Shown in pieces: positions 55,070 through 64,000 of a DNA stretch of 64,000 nt. Position numbers and translations under genes: made by a program. The DNA lies in assembly GCF_932274485.2 (NCBI RefSeq), contig NC_065887.2:14852001-14916000 (forward strand), given 5' to 3'. The stretch's first letter is position 1, and each line of letters opens with the position of its first letter. Under the pieces are notes generated by a model. It was given only the letters and a program-made list of their open reading frames with translations. It did no database searches and was not told the DNA's origin. The stretch is from Patella vulgata. Lineage: Eukaryota; Mollusca; Gastropoda; Patellidae.

Positions 55070-57533
55070 CTTTTATATAACCATCCTTTGCAAACTGATT
55101 TCAACCCCCATTTTGTTTAAACAACCTGTCAGTAATACCTAAATCAGCACATGATGTAGCACCACCAGAACGCAAACTGTGCAGTCCATAAGAGGATATA
55201 TCATCAACAAAAGGTTTAAAAGCTTCAATACGAGTATATGATAGTTGTTTAATACATCTCAATTGGTAATCATGTTTGCACTTTGTTAACTTTCGAAGAA
55301 TGAACTCATCGGAATCGGCACCAAAACCGGGAAGAGTGAAATTGTTTTCTGTGATTTTAACTGGATTAAGATCCGCCAAGGTTCTTGCGATTTGAACCCA
55401 AGAGCCATCTCTATAAATATCTGTTTTGCTCTTGTGAATGAAAATACTCATATGTGTAGATAAAATCTGAAAATCGGATCGTCTTAAATTCAGCAACTCA
55501 TTAGATCATAAAAAAAACCGGCGAAATAAGCAAAGAAGCACAAATTGTTCTTTGATTATAAAGAATATCTACAGAATGTAAACTATAATATGATGCATTT
55601 TAGTCAACTGCTCGACTGTGATGGGCTCTTTCTTCCCCAAAAGGCTTGACCAGTTTACATTTCCCCGATTCCAGCATATTCTTTACAAGAGTAGAATTGG
55701 TAGGGGACGACAAATCTGCCACATCACGCGCCCATTTAATACTATAGAACGCAGAAATCACTGGGAAAATTAGCATCTTGAATAATGCTGATTAAATACA
55801 AAGCCACATGAAGAGCCATAGCAGGTAAAATATCTCTACGTGAAATATCATTTAGCGAATACCTACCGTTTCCAATTAATAAAACCTCTACTATATTTCA
55901 AAACTGTATTCTTAGAATTAGAATCGTCCAGCAGACCAGTTAGCATTCTTATTTTACCAACAAGACATTCAGGAAGCTCTTGTATTTCCCCCAGGTGGCT
56001 CTGCATAAATATACGTAAAAGACAAAAAATAAAAACAAGTTAGTTTCTTACACAAATAATATACAACAACCAGAATAATAATAGTTGTCTCGAATGACGA
56101 AAAAATACATTTCTGTCAACACAGTGACATCAACACAGTGACAACAAATTTGAACAATATATTCCCAATAACAACCGACATTGAAATAAGCTGCCCCACT
56201 AAATTAGTCACTTTACGAACATGAACTCGACCATGATGCTTGGATTTAATGAGACAATTATTAATATCCAAAACAATATCCTGTATCTTGTTTAAAAGTT
56301 TATCAAGTATAGAAATTGAGCCAGAAAATGGATCAAATCGTAGCTGACACCCCCACCATTGTAGTTCTTGAGTAGGCAACAATGTTAATTTGTCGACATT
56401 GGGAACAAATCCACTATCAATTAGGCCTAGATCTTTTTTAATCTAAAAACTAACCAAGGTAGCCTCTTCCTTTTTGAAGAAAATTGGATAAACTTGAAAG
56501 AAAAACAGCCTCAGACTTTGAAATACGTGTATGATAAAACATTCTTCAAAGGCGTCGTCATGGGCAACGCCGTTGGTAATCCGGGAACTTGAAAGTAGTT
56601 CCAATGGCGGATTTCGTCATACAGCCGAGGCTAGATGTAGGGTACTGGAATCTGCTGAGGTTTGCCGAGTGCCTAATACTAATACATAACTACAAATGTA
56701 CCCTCGCCTCTACATTTACCTATTAAAGGTCGAGTGATTTTAGTAAATACATACGGCGCTGACCAAAGGTCAAAAGGTAAGACGAGAAATGTAAAATATT
56801 TGCAAACGCCATTAAATATCCACGAGAGCCCCCAAAACATGTATGAAGTGGATATATGACAATATATCCGAATACATTAGAAATTAAACAACCATGGGAA
56901 TTAGGTTTCAGATAAGATAATGCAATACGAACATCCTTAAATTTAACAGATTGCTTCCATATAAATTTATTAACAAGTCTCAAATCTAGAATAAGACGTT
57001 TTTTGCCCGAACTTTGTATTGATATCCATAAAGGAATAATTATTTACACGGGGTACATTCTAAAATAAGACCCCAAGTATTTAAATCAGAAATAGCTTGG
57101 CATACAAATTCTGAATGATTTAATGCTGAACGATTGTTTTTATAATCTGCAGGAAATGGTTTTATAACCTTTTGAGATTACATCTAAAACAAAGTCACTA
57201 GACTCGAGGTTTCTCCGAAATTGTTCAATTGTTTTGAGACGCCATTTAACAATAATGGCACATGGACCTTGCTCATAATCATAAAAAATCGTTGGTAAAA
57301 TACTTATCTTTTATCACGTCAGACTGTTTGATTAGTCCAACAGATTTATTTCCTGTTTGAAGTTGCAGTTGATGTGTCTTTTGTGGAAGGACATGCTTGA
57401 TCAAAATGGCCGAATTCCCTACAGGAATAACAGCTTCCACCAGATCTTGAATTGGTTTGGGGACGGAAAGAACGAACCCCTTGTCCATAATTGTTACTCT
57501 TTGTGTTTCCACCATATGACAGATATCCACATT

Positions 57534-58553
57534 TGTAGCACTATGGGTCTTTTTTGTCTGACGCGGAGAGCGGACCACACAAACCAGTCGCCACATCTTA
57601 CATACGACCCATGCATCTATTCTTACTACATATTTCTGTAGCCTTGTGATCGACTAGAATTTGTTTCTAGCTGTCTTTACTTCTGCTTCACGTTGTGTAT
57701 TTACTTCTTCCAGTTTCTTAAGACGTTTGTCTTACCAGGAACAATAATGCATAGTTCGCTTCTACATTTTATATAGCATATAACTGAATACAGGTATACC
57801 AGCATAGCACAAATTACACTACTATATAGCTAAAACCACTTCTCCACCCTATCTAGCCTCTCGGCTGTCTAGGAACTCAGATGTACCCTAGATCTCTGGA
57901 ATCTAATGCAAGTCTGACTTACAGGGTTCCCCGGTTTCTTTTAAAGGTAAATGAATATCATGCACAATAAAGCGTGATCATGGCCCTAAACTTGTGTAAT
58001 TAACAAAATGATTGGTTACTTTAAATCAAATGATGCAATTAGAATAATTCCACTCACGTGTAATTCTGGTGGTAAATAATTGACATATGTTTTCGATAAA
58101 GAGCTCTTTTTTATATGTCAACTGTCAATTACAGACTAAGTTGATTTAGTGCACACTATATATGTGAATATGTCTGAAATTACTAACTTGCCAAAGATCT
58201 TAATTAATGAAATATAAAGGCATCTTATTTCTCTATTCCTTGTCTATAAATTAAAAATCAATGTCGCAAGGACGATAGTGCTACAATTCTTCCCCCTTTA
58301 AGAATATATATAAAATATAGATATTCTAACTAATTATTCACGCATCAGGCAAATATAAATGATTACTATACTATAAAACCAATGGCGGATTTCGTCATAC
58401 AGCCGAGGCTAGATGTAGGGTACTGGAATCTGCTGAGGTTTGCCGAGTGCCTAATACTAATACATAACTACAAATGTACCCTCGCCTCTACATTTACCTA
58501 TTAAAGGTCGAGTGATTTTAGTAAATACATACGGCAACGACGATAGTGCTACA
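57534..58553. mobile_element. LTR-retrotransposon remnant in unit 2 (fossil)
   Basis: LTR from 57534 (TGTAGCACTATGG) to 58285 (ATAGTGCTACA), related to the solo LTR at 21578-22171. About 95 bp of other sequence follows, then a 157-bp piece of nearby fossil sequence, then a second ACGATAGTGCTACA end. CATT flanks the whole (57530-57533 and 58554-58557), and unit 1 is uninterrupted here (near 51520). Broken; no protein part remains. It postdates the duplication. Confidence 0.65.
58379..58535. repeat. 157-bp exact copy of 56601-56757
   Basis: From CCAATGGCGGATTTCGTCAT to TAAATACATACGGC the two segments are identical by eye and in the same orientation, 1778 bp apart. Unit 1's counterpart (about 49029-49190) differs at many sites, so the copy was made recently and from within unit 2. 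Confidence 0.88.
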
Positions 58554-58572
58554 CATTTTGATAAGGAGAATA

Positions 58573-58744
58573 CGACAAGAGAATCATTGTTGAAACGTAG
58601 CTTTAATAGAAATATACATTGTGCTTGAAAACGACAAGAGAATCATTGTTGAAACGTAGCTTTAATAGAAATATAGTAATTGTTATCCATATAACTTTGT
58701 GTTTATTTTTAATGTGCTCAATTACTAAATGCCATTCAAACAGT
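58573..58744 (+). mobile_element. Penelope-like insert, verified by empty site
   Basis: AGAATA flanks both sides (58567-58572 and 58745-58750); unit 1 has it once (51540-51545). Contains two tandem copies (60-bp period) of CGACAAGAGAATCATTGTTG then AAACGTAGCTTTAATAGAAA, and ends with the family terminus CAATTACTAAATGCCATTC. 172 bp, no coding part. Confidence 0.7.
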
Positions 58745-59930
58745 AGAATAAAGACCGTTGTTAAAACGATCAGACCCTCCACTCCTGAATAAAAATCTAG
58801 AGTTGGTGTTAAACTTAGGCATCGACGTGAAAGATTTCTGCTTGTTTATTTTCTTGCGTTTAACAACTTGCACAGTACGACTCTCAGTCTTCTTGATTCA
58901 GGTCTCAACATCAGAATCATTAGCAAGGGTGGTAGAAGAATATTGTCTAACGGTTTCCCATCCTCCTTCTGAGATGTCTGCTAATTTGATCAATTTATTG
59001 CGTTGTTTGAGTTTATCAGAAATGCCTTCTAAAACCTCCTGACAATATATTGGTTTCCCGTTAACTATACCCCATACTGCATGTGATAAACTATCTATCA
59101 ATTCAGAATTAAATGTATACTGAATCTTATTACCGATATTAGACCACTTATGCTCTGAATCAGATTTAAGTTTCTTAACCTCTGACTGAACAGCTAGATG
59201 ATTACTTCTTACTTCATCCTGAAAACTATTTAGTTTCTCGTCGATTTTATTTTCCATATCCTCAACAACTGTTTTTCTGTCTTCTTTCAGATCTTGTAAT
59301 TGGGATAAAACCAATTTCAGTGTTTCGCCAATGTTATCTGTCGATTGTCCGTCGCCCATCATAGTAAAAAAACACGTGTAGACAGATCAGAATATAATTC
59401 ACGTGCATTCAAGACGATGTCCGTAGTGCTGAATGGTCAATTCAAGAGTCACACACCCAACATTTAACAGCGTCATCACCTGTCTAGTTTGGTCACGTCA
59501 TAAATTCACGTCATGAATTTAATATCCCGTCAACAACCATATGTCAAAAACTTCCTGTTAACTGTAATTATCGTGACTAAAAAAAAAATCGACTTCACAG
59601 TTTGAGACCGATAACAGATATTATTAATATTACTGTCCGTTCCGAGTTCATCCCCGAATCGACAATTGCTTGCCATTTCTTCAATTTTTAATTAAAATGG
59701 CTAAAACTTTGTGACATACATGGAATTTTTACCCCTTTGATTTCTTCCCTTGTATTCTCTTGTAAATTTAATATATTTCGACATTGTCATTTTTTACCTT
59801 TTCAGAACACTTTTGGGGGTTAAAATGTAACTGCCCTTGTAAATGAGCACAGCGAGACGGATGCCAATTCCGTTTTCCTGCAATTTGGAAAATAAGGTTG
59901 AAATATAACTAATTTTAAAAGCATATATAA

Positions 59931-60242
59931 ATGAAATGAAATGAAATAGGGTTTAACGTCCTACTGATCTGCTCCTATACTGGGCTAATGAAGACAGACA
60001 TACGCCGTACAGTGTCAACAGATCTTTTACGTGCACGCCAATGTGTACACGGGACCTCGGTTTTTCGTCCCATCCGAACGACTAGACAGCTGTCCTTGTC
60101 AGGCCCCCTTTCCTGCATTACTGACAAGGGGGAACTACGCCGGAATATTTATCTGAATGAACATTCTCGGCCAATGCAGGGATCGAACACCCGACCTCCA
60201 GACTAGCGAGCCAGCGTCTTACCCACTTAACCACCGTGATCC
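59931..60242 (-). mobile_element. SINE-A shared by both units (unit 2 copy)
   Basis: Same insertion as 52639-52949, with few differences (for example GTGTCAACAG for GTATCAACAG and TTTTTCGTCCC for TTTTCATCCC). Confidence 0.93.
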
Positions 60243-60402
60243 ACAAAAATCCATAATTCATTTTAAATTTTTGACATTTTAGGGAAATAACGCGATTTTG
60301 AAAAAAAGAGACTCTATTTTTATCCTTTAAAACAAATATTTGTTCTAAAGATTGTTATTCGCTAGCATTTACTGATACTATTTACTAACTTACTTACTAA
60401 TA

Positions 60403-61933
60403 TACTATTCAAGAAAAGTAGGGGATATTTGATTTTGGGGGCATAATACTAAAATATGCAAATGACTACGAAAAAAGTCACTATAGAACCTAACAGAAGA
60501 AACATTTCCAGTTACATGTGACGCCCAAACGCACCAATAGCTACCGCATGGAATGCAGGTGATGCTTGGGATCATCATGGGGGTCCAACCCAAGATTTGC
60601 ACGACTCTGACTTTGAATGTTACAGTCATTGTGGCATTGAATTCCAGGGTGGAAACATCAGTTTAATTGTTTTAGTGACCAGAAAACAAATTTTGATATG
60701 CGTCGGCTTACCCAAAATGAAAGGTTACGTGCCCTTGGCATGCTACAGATCGGCACAACACAGGCGGTTGTGGCGCGGACGATGAATGTTTCTCAGTCTG
60801 TCATAAGCAGGCTATGGTCCAGATACCGTGATACACAATCTGTACAGGACAGACCACGCTCAGGTCGACCAAGGGCGACAACTCAAGCCCAGGATCGATT
60901 TATCCGTACCTTGGCCTTGAGAAATCGTGTCATCACAGCAAATCAGATCAGCGCTCGTCTTCAAACAGACACTGGTGTGAGAGTGAGTGGCCAGACGATT
61001 CGGAATCGACTGCATAGGGGTCACCTTCGCGCCCGACGTCCTCGCGTGATCCCTTGTTTGAGAGATCATCACATTCAGGCAAGACGTCGTTGGTGTAGGG
61101 ATCGTCAACACTGGGATAATCGACGCTGGAGCAATGTGATGTTTTCAGATGAGTCAAGGTTCACTGTTGATTTTTTGGACAGACGTAGGAGGGTGTGGCG
61201 TCGTCGAAACGAGCGCTTCCAAGACGTTAACGTCATCAGACATGATCGATTTGGGGGTGGTTCTGTTATGGTGTGGGGAGGCATCACTGTTGCTGGAAGA
61301 ACGGCTTTACATGTTGTTGCAGGGCGTGTTACAGGCCCGTACTACCGGGACAACATCTTGGCAGTCCATGTTGTGCCGTTCGCACGACGTCATGGCAGCC
61401 GTTTCATCTTCCAGGATGACAACGCAAGATGTCACAGGGCCAGGATCGTTACAGGTTACCTCCAACAACAGAACATCACCACATTACCTTGGCCAGCACT
61501 GAGTCCCGACCTCTCCCCCATCGAGCATGTCTGGGACATGCTTGGACAAAGGTTACGTCAACGTCAACAACGTCCTGCCAATGTCCAAGAACTTGCTGCT
61601 GCGTTGCAACAGGAATAGGACAATCTGGACCAAAATGACCTTAGACGTCTCATTAGGAGTATGCCACGTCGGATCAATGCTTGTTTGGCAAACAGAGGAG
61701 GGTTTACCCGTTACTGACTTGGTTGTGATGCTGTGGTAACTTTACTGTTTGACCCCGGGTATCATTTTACCCTTATAATGGTCAGTCTGTGCCTTACTTA
61801 GTCTAACGATCATTTGGAATAAATCGATGAATGTGAACTTCATTTCATTTTGTCATTTGTTTCTTCGTCAGTTTCATTAGGTGACTTTAATAACACTTAA
61901 AAATCAAATATCCCCTACTTTTTTTGAATAGTA
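60403..61933 (+). mobile_element. Tc1-like DD34E transposon, nearly intact
   Basis: Ends TACTATTCAAGAAAAGTAGG and the complement of TACTATTCAAAAAAAGTAGG, continuing into GGATATTTGATTTT, so the terminal repeats run at least 30 bp with few mismatches. TA flanks both sides (60401-60402 and 61934-61935). Unit 1 has the empty site TTACTAATAGTATGCAGATG (about 53331-53350) with a single TA. It carries one gene, 60698-61618. About 1.5 kb, the normal size for the superfamily. Clearly more GC-rich than its surroundings in the coding part. Confidence 0.96.
60698..61618 (+). CDS. Tc1-like (DD34E) transposase, cut by a late stop
   Basis: Cut-and-paste transposase that would act in the nucleus on the element's terminal repeats and integrate at TA. 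The 306 residues begin MRRLTQNERLRALGML. A first helix-turn-helix lies at about 10-45 (TQAVVARTMNVSQSVISRLW), an arginine-rich GRPR hook at 56-59, and a second DNA-binding helix set at about 65-115. The catalytic triad is D151 (FSDESRF), D241 (QDDNARCH) and E276 (SPDLSPIEHVW), with exactly 34 residues between the last two. The frame ends at TAG (61616-61618) where the related fragment at 36458-37127 has EEW. Past it the same frame continues 32 codons (DNLDQNDLRRLIRSMPRRI ... GGFTRY) to TGA at 61715-61717. So this is one nonsense change from the family's usual ~340 residues, and the core domains are whole. Activity is uncertain. Upstream ATGs are absent in this frame nearby. Confidence 0.95.
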   Translation: MRRLTQNERLRALGMLQIGTTQAVVARTMNVSQSVISRLWSRYRDTQSVQDRPRSGRPRATTQAQDRFIRTLALRNRVITANQISARLQTDTGVRVSGQTIRNRLHRGHLRARRPRVIPCLRDHHIQARRRWCRDRQHWDNRRWSNVMFSDESRFTVDFLDRRRRVWRRRNERFQDVNVIRHDRFGGGSVMVWGGITVAGRTALHVVAGRVTGPYYRDNILAVHVVPFARRHGSRFIFQDDNARCHRARIVTGYLQQQNITTLPWPALSPDLSPIEHVWDMLGQRLRQRQQRPANVQELAAALQQE

Positions 61934-62175
61934 TAGTATGCAGATGTACGACCATGTTGATAGAATTATATGCAAATATACGATCAGGCAGATATGACAA
62001 AATAATCTCCAACTTTATCCATTGCCGAGAGATGACCGATTTATCATTAGTCACTTTGTAAGGTTTTCACACTTCAATATGTGTTAATAAATGGCTATTT
62101 CGCGTCTGGTTTTTAACACGTATGGGAATCTGTTAAACCGTATCATTAGTACGGGAAGTGCCGACATCCGCTAAA

Positions 62176-62251
62176 GGGTGTGGGCGCCCGTGAAACTCGT
62201 CACTATAGTTCTGTTTTTTTATTTCTTTCAGAACTGTTTCTAAATGCAAAA

Positions 62252-62324
<73 letters not shown>

Positions 62325-62442
62325 TTACCAGTATTTTAATATTCCTGTGAACATTTATTTTCAGCAGCAGATAGAATGGTAACCTTTGAGATAAAGTGTA
62401 CATTTTTGGATTTACAATAGTTTCGCATACCGGTATTCCTTT
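62176..62442. mobile_element. Unclassified 267-bp insertion with long (TA)n tract
   Basis: TAAA is on both sides (62172-62175 and 62443-62446), and unit 1 reads CCGCTAAAATAGATC (near 53570) without the insert. It contains a 66-bp (TA)n run at 62255-62320. Ends GGGTGTGGGC and ATTCCTTT show no clear inverted repeat. Type unknown. Confidence 0.75.
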
Positions 62443-63105
62443 TAAAATAGATCTTTAGATTTAGACACAGAAGATTTGTTTCTTAAGTAGAAAAGAAGAA
62501 AAAATAAGAATCTTAGGAAAATACAGTCCCTTGAATAATGGAATATTGTTATGAACGATTTCAAGATACAAAATACGCGATATGTCAAGGAATGTATAAA
62601 GCAATCATAATATAGGTATTTGAGAAACATAAAACAATGAATTATAAACGAATAAATGCCGTTCAAAGAATTATAAACGAATTAAAAAGTTTAAAAAACA
62701 AAGATTGCCTACGTTCTAAATATGCATGTATATTCTGTGTTCGGGACTCTACAAAACTGGATAGCAAATTAATGACGATTAAAAACTGTTTACGAAAATT
62801 AGATAAATTTGACTTGACCAATTAGAGACCACCCACAGTCTACACTGTAATGGCTAGTATTTAAGTGAATTTCTTTTAAAGATTATGTAAGACCTACAGT
62901 AAGACCTACATTTGCCAATAACATTGTCTTCTTTAGGCCCACAATATTATTTAAATTATTAATTATACATTTATTCACATAACCAGTACATAATCTACTC
63001 TCTAGATCATCGGATGGTCGAGATTTTTAATGGAGCGAAACACGATCACCATTAATTAATAATTAAATTTGAAAATGGATAATCGAGACTTTGTTTATTT
63101 AATAG

Positions 63106-63692
63106 TTTATTATCGTAAAAATGGTAGCAATGGAAATCGAGACACCGCTTTTCTTATCAAAACTTTCAACATTTATAACTTCGCTTAGTGTCAAAATATT
63201 CCTCTTTTATTATCTAATTTTTATCCTCTAATATATTTAAACTGTCAGCTCTTTATCTATTTTAAACTATTATATTTGTCAGCTCTTTATCAAAATCTTA
63301 CATGATGCATTTTTAATTCGATAGCAGACATACGCCGTGTTATTGAATTAATAACTCTCTAAATAAAATTACCTAATAGTAAATTTTATTTTTGTTGAAG
63401 GTTTCATTAGAAATTACGCTACAAAGAAAATTAGTTGATCAAAATGCCAGTCTTAGCTCAAGTTTAAAATTTCCAATAGTTCTCAAGGCAAATTTTAGTA
63501 TGTCCTGCAGCCTCCTTCCAAACTTCCATCAGCCGGTTAAAATTTCTATGTAGCTTATATTGATTTCAAAAGTTACGACCCTCGGACGGAGCCTCTGGGG
63601 GGGGGGGGGTAAATATTCAAGTCAGTGAGACAAACAACCGTCGTGACCTGGGATCCAGTAAATAACTCTTTCAAAAGAGTTATATTCTGCCT
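63106..63692. repeat. AT-rich MITE remainder, then unassigned
   Basis: TTATTATCGTAAAAATGGTA near 63110 and TAACTTCGCTTAGTGTC near 63177 match the AT-rich families at 41096-41345 and 11885-12380. The rest, including a G-run at 63597-63610, has no recognised feature. Confidence 0.5.
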
Positions 63693-64000
63693 CGGAGCCA
63701 CGGTGGCTCAGTGGGTAGGCCGTTGGCTTGCTAACCTGGACGTTCCGTGTTCGATCCCTGTGTTGATCGAGAAAGTTCATCGGGATTTTCCGGCGTGGTT
63801 CCCCCATGTCAGTGGTACAGGGCGGTGGGCCTGTCAAGGAACAACTGATAGTCATTACAGGGACGAAAAACCGAGGTCGCATGTATACAATGGCGTGCAC
63901 GTAAAAGAACCCTTGATAATAAGAGTAGGCCGTATCATCGCTGTCCGGGCAAAATTTCCCTTATAGCCCGTTTTCATTAACCTACTGTTCGACGTTAAAC
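63693..64000 (+). mobile_element. SINE-A, running off the window end
   Basis: Good tRNA-like head GGAGCCACGGTGGCTCAGTG, GTTCGATCCC, GATTTTCCGGCGTGGTTCCC, TCCGGGCAAAATTTCCC and a partial tail GACGTTAAAC at the last base. Confidence 0.9.

Larger units (their letters stand above)
54227..59375 (-). mobile_element. DIRS/Ngaro-like tyrosine-recombinase retroelement, copy 2 (fossil)
   Basis: Parts on the minus strand: gag-like region about 58760-59362, continuing at 57200-57530; reverse transcriptase about 56480-57000 (LVNKFIWKQSVKF and RIALSYLKPNS, typical of DIRS-type RT); RNase H-like region about 56116-56400 (LPTQELQWWG, NLVGQLISMSVVIGN); tyrosine recombinase about 55101-55496 (YGLHSLRSGGAT with the H-x-x-R pair, then ITDRLFKQ). 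RT plus recombinase in this order defines the DIRS group; DIRS and Ngaro subgroups are not separated here. Broken, with many breaks plus three foreign insertions. Confidence 0.8.
54227..63105. repeat. Tandem duplication, unit 2
   Basis: Parallels unit 1 from ATTCTGGGATGTATACAATT to GACTTTGTTTATTTAATAG. It is longer because of insertions at 54272-55069, 57534-58553, 58573-58744, 60403-61933 and 62176-62442. After 63105 the sequence continues as the far half of the MITE (TTATTATCGTAAAAATGG), which shows that the right breakpoint falls inside that MITE. Confidence 0.85.

Noticed and set aside
60860-61739. Other open frames overlapping the transposase on both strands
   Set aside because: GC-rich coding sequence opens alternative frames; only the 60698 frame has transposase motifs.
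62203-62403. Open frame rich in Tyr-Ile repeats
   Set aside because: Translation of the (TA)n microsatellite.

Overview
This is a repeat-dominated, AT-rich eukaryotic window with no host protein-coding gene that I can support. The repeats fit a marine mollusc, perhaps a gastropod: tRNA-headed SINEs by the dozen, TTAA-flanked MITEs, a DIRS/Ngaro-type retroelement and a DD34E Tc1-like transposon. The species assignment is inference only; no gene identifies it.

Layout. Bases 1-16 kb hold palindromic and tandem repeats (397-bp direct duplication, 36-bp minisatellite), a ~130-bp array broken by a SINE and a MITE, a textbook hAT MITE (7517-7819), and many SINE copies. At 16-18 kb lies a 5'-truncated I/Nimb-like LINE whose 3' tail resembles the tail of the SINEs. 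From 18 to 31 kb come nested SINEs, a solo LTR inside a SINE, a 23-bp higher-order minisatellite and a SINE with a 66-bp internal array. A broken L1/Tx1-like LINE fills 31.2-33.1 kb. From 33 to 47 kb there are more SINEs, a Tc1 deletion derivative, a small hAT MITE, a 41-bp array inside a SINE head, a perfect 40-bp-stem hairpin and a TTAA MITE.

From ~47.3 to 63.1 kb the window is a head-to-tail duplication. Unit 1 (47338-54226) and unit 2 (54227-63105) each hold one fossil DIRS-like element on the minus strand plus the same flank, including a shared SINE and MITE. The units differ mainly by later insertions, so each is the other's empty-site control. This defines exact ends for a 798-bp TIR element, a 519-bp TTAA element, a 172-bp Penelope-like fragment and a 1531-bp Tc1-like transposon with a nearly full transposase frame (60698-61618), the only convincing coding sequence here.

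Four themes stand out. (1) The tandem duplication dates the insertions. (2) Short Penelope-like inserts share a GAAACGTCGC-type motif and a terminal ATTACTAAATGCC, with target duplications of 5 to 12 bp. (3) SINE heads and bodies are repeatedly amplified in tandem. (4) Two different tRNA-headed SINE families and the LINE share a 3' tail, suggesting a common partner. SINE-A, -B, -C and -D are working names used only here. Similarities were judged by eye; no alignment or database search was run.
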